Shown here: positions 32,539-42,132 of the stretch, one piece after another
Layout: every line of letters begins with the position of its first letter
Position numbering within the stretch: the first letter of the stretch is position 1
Origin: Deinococcus murrayi DSM 11303
GTDB lineage: Bacteria > Deinococcota > Deinococci > Deinococcales > Deinococcaceae
Assembly: GCF_000482805.1 (NCBI RefSeq)
Contig: NZ_AXWT01000020.1
Span: 37,501-80,000, forward strand
Length of the DNA: 42,500 nt
Direction of reading: 5' to 3'
Program-made: the position numbers and the translations under genes
The notes under the pieces: model-generated
Database searches by the model: none
The model's input: the letters and a program-made list of their open reading frames with translations, nothing else
What the model was told of the DNA's origin: nothing

Positions 32539-33294
32539 ATGACCCGCCGGGACACGGGGCCGCGTGCCCAAAGCGCGCAAAACGCCAGCCCGTCCGAGCG
32601 CGTGCTGTTCGGCGGCATCGGGGCGGGTCTCATCGCCTTGAGCTTGCGCCAGCGCGGGCCAAGCGGCCTCTTGCTCGCCACGACAGGGGCTTTGCTCGTC
32701 GCGGGCGCAGCGACCGGCCAGAGTCTCGGCGCGGCGGCCACGGGCGTGCGCCGCACCGAGGACGACCACATCAAGGTGCAAAAGGCGGTCACGATTGGCA
32801 AGGACCCCCAGGAGCTGTACGCCTTCTGGCGCAACTTCGAGAATCTGCCGCGCTTCATGGACCACCTGGAGTCGGTGAAGGTGCAAGACGGGGACGGTCA
32901 GCGCTCGCACTGGGTCGCCAAGGCCCCGGCGGGCACGAGCGTGGAATGGGACGCCGAACTCACCGCCGACGAGCCGGGCCGCCGCATCGCGTGGCGCTCG
33001 CTGGAGGGGGCGACCGTGCCCAACGAGGGCGAGGTGGAGTTTCGGCCCGCGCCCGGCGACCGGGGCACCGAGATTCACGTCTCGCTGACCTACCGCCCGC
33101 CGGGGGGCACCCTGGGGGCGACCGTGGCCCGGCTGCTGGGCGAAGACCCCAACGTGCAGATTGAACAGGACCTGCGGCGGCTCAAGCGGCTGCTGGAAGT
33201 TGGGCACATTCCCACCACCGAGGGTCAGTCCAGTGGCCGCAAGGGGGTCATGAACGCGGAGGCGAAGATGTACGACAACCGGAGGACCTCGTGA
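32539..33294 (+). CDS. SRPBCC-family protein with N-terminal membrane segments
   Basis: 251 aa from the ATG at 32539 (GGGAGG 6 nt upstream). Two hydrophobic stretches (about 22-38 and 43-66, [13 protein letters not shown] and [17 protein letters not shown]) resemble a DUF2892-like membrane hairpin. A START/polyketide-cyclase-like fold follows from about 78, opening with [34 protein letters not shown], a classic SRPBCC start. The domain forms a deep pocket for a hydrophobic ligand, here probably at the inner membrane face. Its end overlaps the alcohol dehydrogenase start by 4 nt (GTGA), indicating coupled synthesis. Ligand unknown. Confidence 0.82.
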   Translation: MTRRDTGPRAQSAQNASPSERVLFGGIGAGLIALSLRQRGPSGLLLATTGALLVAGAATGQSLGAAATGVRRTEDDHIKVQKAVTIGKDPQELYAFWRNFENLPRFMDHLESVKVQDGDGQRSHWVAKAPAGTSVEWDAELTADEPGRRIAWRSLEGATVPNEGEVEFRPAPGDRGTEIHVSLTYRPPGGTLGATVARLLGEDPNVQIEQDLRRLKRLLEVGHIPTTEGQSSGRKGVMNAEAKMYDNRRTS

Positions 33295-34511
33295 AGGCCG
33301 TCGTGTGGCAGGACGTGGGCCGCGTCGGCGTAGAGACGGTGCCTGACCCCCAGCTTCTCCAGCCCACCGACGCCATCGTGCGGGTGACCAAAACGGCCAT
33401 CTGCGGCTCGGACCTGCACCTGCTTGACGGGTACGTGCCCTCCATGGTGCACGGCGACATCGTGGGCCACGAGTTCATGGGCGAGGTCGTCGAGGTTGGC
33501 CCGGAGGTGCGGCGGGTCAAGGTGGGCGACCGGGTCATCGTGCCCTTTCCCATCGCCTGCGGCAAATGCTGGTACTGCGAAAAGGGCCTGACCTCGCTGT
33601 GCGACAACTCCAACCCCAATCCGGGGCTGGCCGAGAAGCTGTGGGGCTACTCACCCGCCGGGCTGTACGGCTACTCGCACATCACGGGCGGCTACGCGGG
33701 GGGGCAGGCGCAGTTTGCCCGCACCGTCTATGCCGACGCCAACCTGTACAAGGTGCCCGACGGCCTGACCGACGAGCAGGTCCTTTTCCTCACGGACATC
33801 CTGCCCACCGGCTTTATGGGGGCCGAGCACTGCCAGATTGAGCCGGGTGACGTGGTGGCTGTGTTTGGGTGCGGGCCGGTGGGTCTCTTTGGGATTGCGA
33901 GCGCCTTTTTGCTGGGGGCCGAGCGGGTCATTGCCATCGACCGCTTCCCGGAGCGGCTGGAGATGGCCCGGACCTACGGCGCGGAGACGATCAACTACGA
34001 GGAAGAGAACGTCTTCGAACTCCTCAAGGAAAAGACCGGCGGGCGCGGCCCCGACAGCGTGATGGACGCGGTGGGCTTAGAAGCCCAGGCCCACGGCTTC
34101 CTGGGCGTGGCCGACGCGGTCAAGCAGACCACCCGCGTGCTGGAGAGTGACCGCCCCCACGCGCTGCGGGCGGCCATCATGGCCTGCCGCAAGGGGGGCA
34201 CCGTCAGTGTGCCCGGCGTGTACGGCGGCCTCGCGGACAAGATTCCGGTCGGGGCCTTTATGAACAAGGGCCTGACCATGAAGACCGGGCAGACCCACGT
34301 GCACCGCTACCTTGACCGCCTGACCGGGTACATCGAGCGCGGCGAAATCGACCCCACCCGCATCATCACCCACCGCCTCACGCTCGACGAAGCGCCCCAC
34401 GCCTACCACATCTTCAAGCACAAACACGACGGCTGCATCAAGTGCGTCCTCGACCCCTGGGCCGACCCCAGGGACCACGAGCCGGCGCCCGCGCCCCAGG
34501 CGCAGGGCTAA
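33291..34511 (+). CDS. Zinc-dependent alcohol dehydrogenase (medium-chain, formaldehyde dehydrogenase-like)
   Basis: 406 aa. The catalytic zinc site is C38 ([12 protein letters not shown]), H60 and E61 (VGHEFMG). The structural zinc site is C90, C93, C96, C104 ([15 protein letters not shown]). The NAD(P) fold has [17 protein letters not shown]. Length and segments such as [27 protein letters not shown] match the glutathione-independent formaldehyde dehydrogenase-like branch rather than simple ADHs; the substrate is not determined. The GTG start overlaps the SRPBCC gene by 4 nt, with GGAGG 5 nt before it. A strong terminator follows. Confidence 0.92.
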   Translation: MKAVVWQDVGRVGVETVPDPQLLQPTDAIVRVTKTAICGSDLHLLDGYVPSMVHGDIVGHEFMGEVVEVGPEVRRVKVGDRVIVPFPIACGKCWYCEKGLTSLCDNSNPNPGLAEKLWGYSPAGLYGYSHITGGYAGGQAQFARTVYADANLYKVPDGLTDEQVLFLTDILPTGFMGAEHCQIEPGDVVAVFGCGPVGLFGIASAFLLGAERVIAIDRFPERLEMARTYGAETINYEEENVFELLKEKTGGRGPDSVMDAVGLEAQAHGFLGVADAVKQTTRVLESDRPHALRAAIMACRKGGTVSVPGVYGGLADKIPVGAFMNKGLTMKTGQTHVHRYLDRLTGYIERGEIDPTRIITHRLTLDEAPHAYHIFKHKHDGCIKCVLDPWADPRDHEPAPAPQAQG

Positions 34512-34513
34512 CA

Positions 34514-34610
34514 CCCCTCGCTGCGCGAGGCCCTCTCCCCAGGCGAGAGGGTTTTTTCTTTTCCCCTCTCCCCCAGCGGGAGAGGGGCGCTGCGCAGCAG
34601 CGGGGTGAGG
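34514..34610. repeat. Pair of inverted REP-like repeat units
   Basis: Unit 1 (34514-34551) and the reverse complement of unit 2 (34563-34610) share, in the same order, ACCCC, CTGCGC, a CCCTCTCCC arm and a GAGAGGG arm. Unit 2 has a perfect 10-bp stem CCCCTCTCCC / GGGAGAGGGG (34563-34572 / 34578-34587) followed by the palindrome GCTGCGCAGC. The pair frames the T-run of the terminator. Such palindromic units are usually found in many copies between genes. Confidence 0.6.
34531..34557 (+). terminator. Terminator after the alcohol dehydrogenase gene
   Basis: Perfect 7-bp stem CCCTCTC / GAGAGGG (34531-34537 / 34545-34551), 7-nt loop, then six T. It is part of a REP-like repeat. Confidence 0.85.
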
Positions 34611-34613
34611 GCT

Positions 34614-35039
34614 TCACTCCCGCCCCACCACCCAGCGCCGCTCTATGCCCGTCACCCGTCCCTCCTCCAGCCACACCAGCGCCGCCCGTGCACCGACGCC
34701 CCACAGCACGGCGGCTTGGCCGAAGCGCCAGCCCCAGGCTGCCGCCTGCCGCAGCCGCGCCCCGTGGACGAGAAGGGCGGCCTCGGCCCACTCGCCCTCG
34801 CCGTTGAGAGCGGGCGTAGGGGTCAAGCCGTCCCGCCGCACGAGCGCGAGGAGGTCCGCCTGTGCCCGTGCGTTGGCCGTGCCGGACGCCCGCCCTCCAC
34901 CCGGATTCCAGGCGGTGACGATGGCCCAGCTCCCACGTGCCCAGCTCGGCGGGGGGGCGGGCGTGGGCGCGAGGAAGCCGCGCTCCTCCGGGGGGCCGTA
35001 GCTCGTGCCCAGGAAGGCGGCCCGCAGCTCGCGGTTCAT
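34614..35039 (-). CDS. DUF3293 domain-containing protein
   Basis: 141 aa cytosolic protein without signal or membrane segments. [11 protein letters not shown] (about 38-48), the [12 protein letters not shown] helix (55-66), [13 protein letters not shown] (81-93) and [13 protein letters not shown] (101-113) follow the pattern of DUF3293 (an 'xTAWNP', later 'W.E.s.lv', then 'A..fGQ.Avl'). Function unknown. ATG at 35039 with GAGGG about 7 nt upstream. Only 10 nt separate it from the gene upstream on the same strand, so it is probably the last gene of a truD-led operon. Confidence 0.72.
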   Translation of the reverse strand: MNRELRAAFLGTSYGPPEERGFLAPTPAPPPSWARGSWAIVTAWNPGGGRASGTANARAQADLLALVRRDGLTPTPALNGEGEWAEAALLVHGARLRQAAAWGWRFGQAAVLWGVGARAALVWLEEGRVTGIERRWVVGRE

Positions 35040-35049
35040 GGGCCGTCCC

Positions 35050-35414
35050 TCAGGGCCGCACGGGAGTGGCTTCGGTGTTCAGCAACGGGGCCTGGCGAAA
35101 GCGCAGGGTCAGGCGGACCTTCTGGCCGGGCCGGAACTCCCCGGCGAGGACCACCCGGTAGGGGGTGTTCTCGCCCAGGGGCAGGGTGCCGGGCACCGGG
35201 ATGCTCTCGACCGTCTCGCAGCGGGGGGTGCAGCGCAGCAGCCGGGCGCGGCCCGCCCCGCTCCAGACGCCCGTCAGTTCGTCGGCCCCGCCCACGTTGA
35301 CCCGCCCCTGCAAGACGGCCCCGCCAAAGGCGGGCCGCAGCGTCAGCTCGGTGGCGGGGGCGCGGACGGCGAGGGCCAGCCCCAGCCCGGCGAGCAGCAG
35401 CGCTCCGGCGAGCC

Positions 35415-35418
<4 letters not shown>
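35050..35418 (-). CDS. Exported PCu(A)C-like protein lacking the usual metal ligands
   Basis: 122 aa. Signal peptide ([22 protein letters not shown]), then a single beta-sandwich-like domain. Its order of segments, [21 protein letters not shown] ... [21 protein letters not shown] ... [12 protein letters not shown], recalls the copper chaperone PCu(A)C fold. The His and Met ligands of that family are missing; there is no histidine at all. The spot where the first ligand would be expected instead reads LLRCTPRCE, a CxxxC. The family link is my reading of the pattern, not certain. GTG start overlaps the truD stop by 4 nt (GTGA), with GGAGG upstream. Confidence 0.6.
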
Positions 35419-36467
<1,049 letters not shown>

Positions 36468-36476
36468 GATTTCCCC

Positions 36477-36482
36477 ACCCTA
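36477..36482 (-). promoter_or_regulatory. Leaderless -10 element of truD
   Basis: Reverse strand TAGGGT, 9 nt, GTG at 36467. No -35 recognised. Confidence 0.45.
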
Positions 36483-36544
36483 CGCCCCCCGGCGGGGCCA
36501 GGGGGTGAGAGAGCAGGGGGGATGGGGGGAGAGGGACCCCTCAG

Positions 36545-36694
36545 ACGGATTCCGGAGAATCCGTTCCAGCCCCTTCGCTCCGCTCTCCTCCGGAGCTGTA
36601 CCAGTCCGGTGCTTCCACTCCTCTGGGTCACCGCCTTTCCTTCTCCTGTCAGTCGGGGTTCCAGTTCTTCCAGAGCTGTTCAACCGGAATGCTT
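36545..36694. repeat. SNR-like intergenic repeat region
   Basis: Begins with a perfect 8-bp palindrome ACGGATTC, CGGA, GAATCCGT (36545-36564). The segment 36589-36614 (TCCGGAGCTGTACC...TGCTT) is imperfectly repeated at 36669-36694 (TCCAGAGCTGTTCA...TGCTT). The stretch has no coding potential that I can see. It has the look of the small non-coding repeats reported from Deinococcus genomes; copy number cannot be judged here. Confidence 0.45.
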
Positions 36695-36695
36695 T

Positions 36696-37475
36696 TCAGT
36701 TCAGCACCCGTTCGCCCCCGCCCGGCGGCGTCCAGTCGGCGCGAAAGAGCTGCGACGGCCCCGGCCCCGGCTCCCGGCGGTACCACACCCGCACCCCGCG
36801 CTCCCAGCCGCGCAGGGGGAGGTAAGCGTGCCCGCCGCGGGGAAGCACGTTGAGGGGCACGCCGCCCTCGTCGCGCACCCGCAGCCAGGCGTTCGTGCCG
36901 GAAGGCGACCACCCCGCCAGCCACAGCGGGCCGTCCGAGACGTTGGTGAGCTGCGCCCCGCTCCCCGTCAGGGCGAGGCTGAGGTCGGGCCACGGGGGAA
37001 CCTGGACCGGACCGAAGCGGACCTCCAGCCCCAGGCGCGGAGCCGCGGGGCGGGCACGGAAAAGAGCGCGGGCCAGCAGCCCTCCCGCCCCCGCGAGCAG
37101 CAGCCCCAGGGCGGCGGCCAGCGCTGCGGCGGTGTCTGCGGGCCGCCCGCCCCCCGGCGCGGCAAGCAGCGCCAGCAGCGCGAGGCCCAGCAGCACCCCC
37201 ACCAGCGGCCACGCCCCGCCGGGCCGGCTGCGGGCGGGGCGGTAGGCCCCCGGCCAGTACTCGGCGAGCAGCAGCGCCGCCGCCCCCAGCCCGAAGAGGG
37301 CCGGAACCTCCAGCAGCGGCGCGAGCAGCAGCGCCCCCCACCCCGGCACCGCCCACCACGCCACGCGGGGCAGGTGCCGCCCGCGGGCCTCGCGCCCCAC
37401 TCGCCCCAGCCAGTAGGCCGCGACGAGGGCGAGGGCGAGGGCATAGAGGGGCGTGACCTCTCCGGCAAAGGTCAC
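36696..37475 (-). CDS. Polytopic membrane protein with C-terminal beta domain, unknown function
   Basis: 259 aa from the GTG at 37475, whose GTGA overlaps the moaB stop. Hydrophobic helices: about 8-22 ([15 protein letters not shown]), 38-70 ([33 protein letters not shown]), 86-107 ([22 protein letters not shown]) and 112-135 ([21 protein letters not shown]). A soluble part (about 140-259) contains [33 protein letters not shown], which looks like a small beta domain facing outside. No family recognised. Coupled translation with moaB suggests one mRNA. Confidence 0.65.
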   Translation of the reverse strand: MTFAGEVTPLYALALALVAAYWLGRVGREARGRHLPRVAWWAVPGWGALLLAPLLEVPALFGLGAAALLLAEYWPGAYRPARSRPGGAWPLVGVLLGLALLALLAAPGGGRPADTAAALAAALGLLLAGAGGLLARALFRARPAAPRLGLEVRFGPVQVPPWPDLSLALTGSGAQLTNVSDGPLWLAGWSPSGTNAWLRVRDEGGVPLNVLPRGGHAYLPLRGWERGVRVWYRREPGPGPSQLFRADWTPPGGGERVLN

Positions 37476-38029
37476 GCTGACCCCTCCCCCGCCCCAGCGG
37501 GCTGCCCGTGCCGCCGGACTTCGGAGACGAGGTGGCCGAGTTCGTCGCGCAAGAGGCCCTCCCAGGCGGTCTGCACGGCCCCCCGGCTGCCGGGCAGGGC
37601 AAAGAGCAGCGTCTCCCCCGCCAGCCCGCCCACCGCCCGCGAGAGCATGGCGGCAGCCCCCACGTCGCGGTAGCTCAGCATCCGGAAGAGTTCCCCGAAA
37701 CCGGGCAGCGGCTTGGTGAGCAGCGACTCCACGACGGGCACCGTCACGTCGCGCCCGGTGAGGCCCGTGCCGCCCGTCGTGAGCACCACGTCGGCCCCCG
37801 CCATCAGCTCGCCCAGGGCAGCGCGGATGGCCCCTTCCTCGTCGCGGACGATGCGGGCGGCGGTGACCTCGTGGCCCGCCGCCTCCAGCGCGGCCCGCAG
37901 GTAGGCCCCACTGGTGTCGGTGTCCGGGGTGCGCGTATCGCTGACGGTGAGGACGGCGGCCCGCACCCGCCGGGGCGCGGCGGCGCGGTGGGCGGCGGGG
38001 CCGGGGGGCGGGGGGGCAGGGTCGGCCAT
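37472..38029 (-). CDS. moaB: MoaB/MogA-family molybdenum cofactor biosynthesis protein
   Basis: 185 aa. Family role: adenylylation of molybdopterin before molybdate insertion (MogA), or a related step. After a Pro/Ala-rich N-terminus of about 20 residues, the fold starts with [12 protein letters not shown]. The conserved [11 protein letters not shown] lies at 84-94, [10 protein letters not shown] follows, and [18 protein letters not shown] closes the domain. MoaB and MogA cannot be told apart safely by motif alone. TATGGT lies 9 nt before the ATG (leaderless), diverging from the pseudokinase gene. Confidence 0.88.
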   Translation of the reverse strand: MADPAPPPPGPAAHRAAAPRRVRAAVLTVSDTRTPDTDTSGAYLRAALEAAGHEVTAARIVRDEEGAIRAALGELMAGADVVLTTGGTGLTGRDVTVPVVESLLTKPLPGFGELFRMLSYRDVGAAAMLSRAVGGLAGETLLFALPGSRGAVQTAWEGLLRDELGHLVSEVRRHGQPAGAGEGSA

Positions 38030-38038
38030 GACGCCCGC

Positions 38039-38044
38039 ACCATA
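38039..38044 (-). promoter_or_regulatory. Leaderless -10 element of moaB
   Basis: Reverse strand TATGGT, 9 nt, ATG at 38029. No SD. Confidence 0.5.
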
Positions 38045-38114
38045 CGCCGCCCCCGGACCGGGCGGGCGGGGGCAGGGTCACGGTCGGGGCGGGGCGGGGG
38101 GCGGGGCGGCGGCC

Positions 38115-38120
38115 TATACT
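38115..38120 (+). promoter_or_regulatory. Leaderless -10 element of the pseudokinase gene
   Basis: TATACT, 8 nt, ATG at 38129. A near-consensus -10 in very GC-rich surroundings; no SD and no -35. Confidence 0.65.
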
Positions 38121-38128
38121 GGCCCGCG

Positions 38129-39292
38129 ATGAAGCCCATCGGCCCCTACGTGGCCGCGCGTGACCTCGGCGGCGACCCCACGGCCCCCGCGTCCGTGCGG
38201 ACGCTGCGTGCGACCGACCGCCTGACCGGGATGCCGGTGCTGCTGCATGTGCTGCCCCACGCGGCCCCGCTGCCGGAGCTGCCCGATTCGCCCGCCCTGC
38301 TGCGGCCCGCCGAGGGCGGCGTGGACGGCGAGACGGTGTACGTCGTCACCGAGCTGCCGCCCCACGCGCACCCGGCCCGCGACCCCCTCCTCGCCGCGCG
38401 GGGCGGGCTGGAGGCCCTCGCGGCGCTGCATGCGGCGGGCCTGACCCACGGGGGCGTGAGCGCCGCGCAACTGTGGAGCGTGGACGGGCAGGTCGCCCTC
38501 GCGGGGGCCGGGCTGCCCTGGGGCGGCGACCCCACCCCGGCGGGGGACGTGCGGGCGCTGCTCGCGGCGCTGGAGACGCTGGGCGAGCTTCCGGCTTCCC
38601 TGCGCGGCGCAGGGGAGGACGCGACCGCCGCCGACCTCCTCGCCCGGCTGAACGCGCCCGCGGAGGTGCCGCCGCTGCGGGTGCCCCCTCCCGCCGAGGC
38701 CGCCGAGCCGGACGCGCCCCCTCCGCCTCCGGCCCCCCCAGCGGAAGCAGCAAAGGAAGTCGGGGAGGGGACGGCGGCCCCCGCGCCCGCGAACACTCCC
38801 CTCCCCCCCCGCCCCACCTCGCGGCGGCGGCTGAGCGAGGACGTCCGCATCACCTGGAACCCGGACGGCACCCGGCGGGTGGTCAAGCCGGGGCAGGAGG
38901 CCCGGCGCGGAAGCCGTCGCCCCGCGTGGTTGTGGCCCCTGCTGGCGCTGCTCGTGCTGCTCGCGCTCGCGGCGGCGCTGTGGGCGTGGCGGTCGGGGGG
39001 TGGGGGGGACGCGACGACCGCCACCCGGACGGCGGCTCCGGCCCCCGCCTGCTGCCCCCTCACCTTCGCCGTGCAGGGCGAGGCCCCCGGCCCGGTGCGC
39101 CTCAGCGTGGTGCGGGCACCCGCCGGGGCGGGGCTGAAGGCGGGGGCCGAGGTCGGCACCGCCCCCGGCGAGGTCACCCTGCCCGCACCCGGCGAGTACG
39201 TCCTGCGGGTGGCCGCCGACGGCTACGCCCCCGCCGAGGTCACCGTGACGGCCCCCAGCGCGGTGCCCGTGACCATCGACCTGGCCCCGTAG
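38129..39292 (+). CDS. Membrane pseudokinase with extracytoplasmic PEGA-like domain
   Basis: 387 aa. Residues 1-175 follow the layout of bacterial Ser/Thr kinases, but every catalytic residue is replaced. [10 protein letters not shown] (34-42) stands where TGRPVALKVL is usual, so the ATP lysine is H40. [16 protein letters not shown] (100-115) stands for HxDxxPxN, so the catalytic Asp is Gly. [11 protein letters not shown] (119-129) stands for the DFG loop, again without Asp. A Pro/Ala/Glu-rich linker (178-230) leads to one transmembrane helix (about 266-287). A C-terminal PEGA-like domain (about 310-387: [28 protein letters not shown]) should lie outside the membrane. It probably relays or scaffolds rather than phosphorylates. 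Start set by the -10 element eight bases upstream. Confidence 0.72.
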   Translation: MKPIGPYVAARDLGGDPTAPASVRTLRATDRLTGMPVLLHVLPHAAPLPELPDSPALLRPAEGGVDGETVYVVTELPPHAHPARDPLLAARGGLEALAALHAAGLTHGGVSAAQLWSVDGQVALAGAGLPWGGDPTPAGDVRALLAALETLGELPASLRGAGEDATAADLLARLNAPAEVPPLRVPPPAEAAEPDAPPPPPAPPAEAAKEVGEGTAAPAPANTPLPPRPTSRRRLSEDVRITWNPDGTRRVVKPGQEARRGSRRPAWLWPLLALLVLLALAAALWAWRSGGGGDATTATRTAAPAPACCPLTFAVQGEAPGPVRLSVVRAPAGAGLKAGAEVGTAPGEVTLPAPGEYVLRVAADGYAPAEVTVTAPSAVPVTIDLAP

Positions 39293-39323
39293 GGAGCCGC
39301 GCCCCGGCAAGCGGACCATGTGC

Positions 39324-39329
39324 CACAAT
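39324..39329 (+). promoter_or_regulatory. Possible leaderless -10 element of guaA
   Basis: CACAAT, 7 nt, then the guaA GTG at 39337. It departs from TANNNT at the first base; no SD is present, which favours a leaderless start. Confidence 0.35.
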
Positions 39330-39336
39330 CACGCCC

Positions 39337-40872
39337 GTGAGCCTCGTCATTCTGGACTTCGGCAGCCAGTTCACCCGCCTCATCGCGCGGCGCTTCCGCG
39401 AGCTGGGAGCCTACAGCGTGATTCTGCCGGGCACCGCCAGCCTGGAGCGCATCGCCCAGGAGCGTCCCCAGGGCCTCGTGCTGTCGGGCGGCCCCAGCAG
39501 CGTCTACGACCCCGGAGCGCCCCGCCCCGCCCCCGGCGTGCTGGAGCTGGACGTGCCCGTGCTCGGCGTGTGCTACGGGATGCAGCTCCTCGCGCACGAG
39601 GCGGGCGGCGAGGTCGCGCGGGCGGGCAAGCACGAGTACGGCAAGGCCGACCTCACCCGCTACGGCGGCGAGCTGTTCCGGGGCATTCAGGGCGAGTTCG
39701 TCGCTTGGATGAGCCACGCCGACGCGGTGACCCGGCTGCCGGAGGGCTACGAGGCCGCCGCCGAAACCGCTGACACCCCGGTCGCCGCCATCGAGAACCC
39801 GCGTACCCGTCGCTACGGGGTGCAGTTCCACCCGGAGGTCGTCCACACGCCCAAGGGCGGGCAGCTCCTCGCCAACTTCCTGGACCTCTGCGGGGTCGCC
39901 CGCGACTGGACCGCCGAGCACATCATCGACGACCTGATTGAGGAGGTGCGGGCGCAGGTGGGCGAGGAAGGCCGGGTGCTCCTCGCCATCAGCGGCGGGG
40001 TGGATTCCTCCACGCTGGGGCTGCTGCTCGCGCGCGCGGTCGGCGAGCGCCTCACCGCCGTCTTTATCGACCACGGACTGCTGAGATTGGGCGAGCGCGA
40101 GCAGGTCGAGGCGGCCCTGCGGCCCCTGGGCGTCAACCTCGTGACGGTCGACGCCCGCGCCGAGTTCCTGGGGGCGCTCGCGGGCGTCCACGACCCCGAA
40201 GAGAAGCGCAAAATCATCGGGCGCGAGTTCATCCGGGCCTTCGAGCGCGAGGCCCGCAAGTACGGCCCCTTCGACTTCCTCGCGCAGGGCACCCTCTACC
40301 CCGACGTGATTGAGTCGGCGGGCGGCACCCACGGCGACAAGTCGGGGGCGGCCAACATCAAGAGTCACCACAACGTGGGCGGCCTCCCCGACGACCTCGC
40401 CTTCAAACTCGTCGAGCCGTTCCGCACCCTCTTCAAGGACGAGGTGCGCGAGATTGCCCGGCTGCTGGGCCTGCCCGACCACATCCGCATGCGCCACCCC
40501 TTCCCCGGCCCCGGCCTCGCCATCCGCTGCCTGGGAGCCGTCAGCGAGGAGAAGCTGGACATCCTGCGGCGGGTGGACGACATCTTCATTTCGGGGCTGC
40601 GCGAGTTCGGCCTCTACGACGGGTGCAGCCAGGCCCTCGCGGTGCTGACGCCCATCCAATCGGTCGGCGTGATGGGCGACGGGCGCACCTACGCCTACAC
40701 CGCGGCGCTGCGGGCCGTGACCACCGACGACTTCATGACGGCGGAATGGGCGCGGCTGCCCTACGAGTTCCTGGCGACCATGAGTAGCCGCATCGTCAAT
40801 CAGGTCCACGAGGTCAACCGCGTGGTGTACGACATCACCGGGAAGCCGCCCGCGACGATTGAGTGGGAGTGA
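39337..40872 (+). CDS. guaA: GMP synthase (glutamine-hydrolysing)
   Basis: 511 aa from the GTG at 39337. Converts XMP to GMP with glutamine and ATP. The glutamine amidotransferase domain has nucleophile C79 ([12 protein letters not shown]), H165 and E167 ([10 protein letters not shown]). The ATP-pyrophosphatase loop SGGVDSS is at 219-225. The C-terminal dimer domain includes [14 protein letters not shown] and ends PATIEWE. The family start [18 protein letters not shown] fixes the N-terminus; upstream in-frame codons belong to another reading of the pseudokinase gene. Length is normal. Confidence 0.97.
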   Translation: MSLVILDFGSQFTRLIARRFRELGAYSVILPGTASLERIAQERPQGLVLSGGPSSVYDPGAPRPAPGVLELDVPVLGVCYGMQLLAHEAGGEVARAGKHEYGKADLTRYGGELFRGIQGEFVAWMSHADAVTRLPEGYEAAAETADTPVAAIENPRTRRYGVQFHPEVVHTPKGGQLLANFLDLCGVARDWTAEHIIDDLIEEVRAQVGEEGRVLLAISGGVDSSTLGLLLARAVGERLTAVFIDHGLLRLGEREQVEAALRPLGVNLVTVDARAEFLGALAGVHDPEEKRKIIGREFIRAFEREARKYGPFDFLAQGTLYPDVIESAGGTHGDKSGAANIKSHHNVGGLPDDLAFKLVEPFRTLFKDEVREIARLLGLPDHIRMRHPFPGPGLAIRCLGAVSEEKLDILRRVDDIFISGLREFGLYDGCSQALAVLTPIQSVGVMGDGRTYAYTAALRAVTTDDFMTAEWARLPYEFLATMSSRIVNQVHEVNRVVYDITGKPPATIEWE

Positions 40873-40885
40873 ACCTCAGCCCCGC

Positions 40886-40914
40886 TTGACAGTCTCCATC
40901 CCGGCCCGCATATT
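40886..40914 (+). promoter_or_regulatory. Promoter of the membrane/XRE operon
   Basis: Consensus -35 TTGACA (40886-40891), 17-nt spacer, -10 CATATT (40909-40914). The leader is about 42 nt with GGGAGG (40952-40957) five bases before the ATG. The only perfect -35 I found in the window. Confidence 0.75.
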
Positions 40915-40917
40915 GAG

Positions 40918-40934
40918 AAACGATAATATCGTTT
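40918..40934. promoter_or_regulatory. Palindromic operator of the membrane/XRE operon
   Basis: AAACGAT, AAT, ATCGTTT: perfect 7-bp arms, extendable with one mismatch to GAGAAACGAT / ATCGTTTTTC. It starts three bases after the -10, so bound protein would block the start of transcription. The XRE protein encoded as the third gene is the likely ligand (autoregulation). Confidence 0.65.
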
Positions 40935-40962
40935 TTCGACGAACCTGCGTCGGGAGGTCTCT

Positions 40963-41427
40963 ATGCGGCTGTCGCTGTCCACTCTGCTGTCGGTGCTCTA
41001 TGCGGGCGTGACCCTGGCGCTCTGGTTGACGTGGCTGGGCGTTTTCCTGATGGGTGGTGTGGCCCTGTTCTCCCTTCCGGCAGGACTGGTCATGATGTTG
41101 GTGGTGCTGCTGCTCCTGCCGACTGCACAGGGGCTGGGGCACCTGCGGGCGGCGCTGCGCCGGGCGCGGGACTTTACCCCGCTGGACGGCGAGGTGGCGC
41201 GGCGGGTGGGCGAGGGCGGGCGCTGGTTGCTGGGAGCGGGTCTGGTCACCTTGCCCCTGGGGGCACTGGCGCTGTGGCTCGACCCGGACAACGTGCAGCT
41301 CACGTGGACGCCGGGCGGCGTGCTGTCCACCCTGCTGGCCCTGGCCGTGCCGCTGCTCCTGATAGGTCTGAGCGATTGGCTCGACAGGGGACGCCGCCTG
41401 CGCGACCACGCCCGCGAGGTGGTGTGA
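40963..41427 (+). CDS. DUF2975-like membrane protein
   Basis: 154 aa with four predicted helices: about 8-30 (LLSVLYAGVTLALWLTWLGVFLM), 33-53 (VALFSLPAGLVMMLVVLLLLP), 87-105 (WLLGAGLVTLPLGALALWL) and 119-138 (GVLSTLLALAVPLLLIGLSD). The four-helix size and the linkage to a small YozG-like XRE regulator match the DUF2975 type of operon; residue-level family membership is less sure. GGGAGG five bases upstream supports the start. TGATG links it to the next membrane gene. Confidence 0.7.
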   Translation: MRLSLSTLLSVLYAGVTLALWLTWLGVFLMGGVALFSLPAGLVMMLVVLLLLPTAQGLGHLRAALRRARDFTPLDGEVARRVGEGGRWLLGAGLVTLPLGALALWLDPDNVQLTWTPGGVLSTLLALAVPLLLIGLSDWLDRGRRLRDHAREVV

Positions 41428-41441
41428 TGGGAGGCGACACG

Positions 41442-41876
41442 GTGGCACGGCCCGCGCTTCGCTGGCTGGAGGCCCTGTGCCTGGGAACACCGCTGCTGCT
41501 GGCGCTCTCGGCGGCGCTGGCCGCCCACCTGGGAGTTGCCGTGGACTGGCAGACAGACGCCGTACCCCTGCTGCTGGGGTTGCCCGTGCTCGCACTGCTG
41601 TGGTGGGCCGCACGCGCCGCGACCCTGGTGGGGGCGGCCCGTGCCGTGACCTGGGCCGGTATCCTGCTCACAGGCCAGGCGTTGCTGGCGGGAGTCTTGA
41701 CCCTGCTGGAGCCGGGCCGCCCCCCCGCGCCGCACATCATGGCGGCCCTCATGCTGGCGCTGTCGGGCAGTGTGGGCACCTTTCTCGCGCTGCTGCCCGG
41801 CCTGGGTCTGCTCGCCCTGGGTGCCGTGCTGCACGAGGTCGCCGCCCTGATTCAGGACGAGGAACTGACCGTCTGA
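41442..41876 (+). CDS. Second membrane protein of the XRE operon, unknown function
   Basis: 144 aa from the GTG at 41442, which has GGGAGG seven bases upstream. An in-frame ATG at 41427, overlapping the previous stop, is the alternative start and would add five residues. Four predicted helices: about 10-31, 39-62, 65-86 and 98-135 (the last long enough for two short helices). Similar in size and helix number to the gene before it, so perhaps a diverged partner forming a hetero-complex. Its stop overlaps the XRE start (TGATG). Confidence 0.65.
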   Translation: MARPALRWLEALCLGTPLLLALSAALAAHLGVAVDWQTDAVPLLLGLPVLALLWWAARAATLVGAARAVTWAGILLTGQALLAGVLTLLEPGRPPAPHIMAALMLALSGSVGTFLALLPGLGLLALGAVLHEVAALIQDEELTV

Positions 41877-42085
41877 TGCCCATTGAAGTCCGCCTCGACG
41901 AGCGGCTGCGCGAGCGCGGCATGACCCTCTCCGAACTGTCGGAGCGGGTGGGCATCACCCTCGCCAACCTCAGCATCCTCAAGACGGGCAAGGCGCGGGC
42001 AGTGCGCTTCAGCACCCTGGAAGCGATCTGCGAGGTGCTGGAATGCCAGCCGGGCGACTTGCTGGTCTATACGCAGGAAAAATGA
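41876..42085 (+). CDS. Small XRE/Cro-family transcriptional regulator (YozG-like)
   Basis: 69 aa, almost entirely a helix-turn-helix domain: LDERLRERGMTLSELSERVGITLANLSILKTGKARAVRFSTLEAICEVLECQPGDLLVY. The second and third helices (about 17-36) contact DNA. The tail PGDLLVY is typical of this compact subgroup, which is commonly encoded with DUF2975 membrane proteins. Start overlaps the upstream stop by 1 nt (TGATG). It probably represses its own operon through the palindrome at 40918-40934. Confidence 0.88.
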   Translation: MPIEVRLDERLRERGMTLSELSERVGITLANLSILKTGKARAVRFSTLEAICEVLECQPGDLLVYTQEK

Positions 42086-42088
42086 AAC

Positions 42089-42120
42089 CCCCCGCCCATC
42101 ACCGGCGGGGGAGTTTCTTT
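42089..42120. terminator. Terminator after the XRE operon (bidirectional)
   Basis: Perfect 8-bp stem CCCCCGCC / GGCGGGGG (42089-42096 / 42104-42111) with 7-nt loop, then AGTTTCTTT. The reverse strand also has a T-rich tail, so it can end the convergent helicase gene. Confidence 0.8.
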
Positions 42121-42132
42121 CAACTTCTGCGT

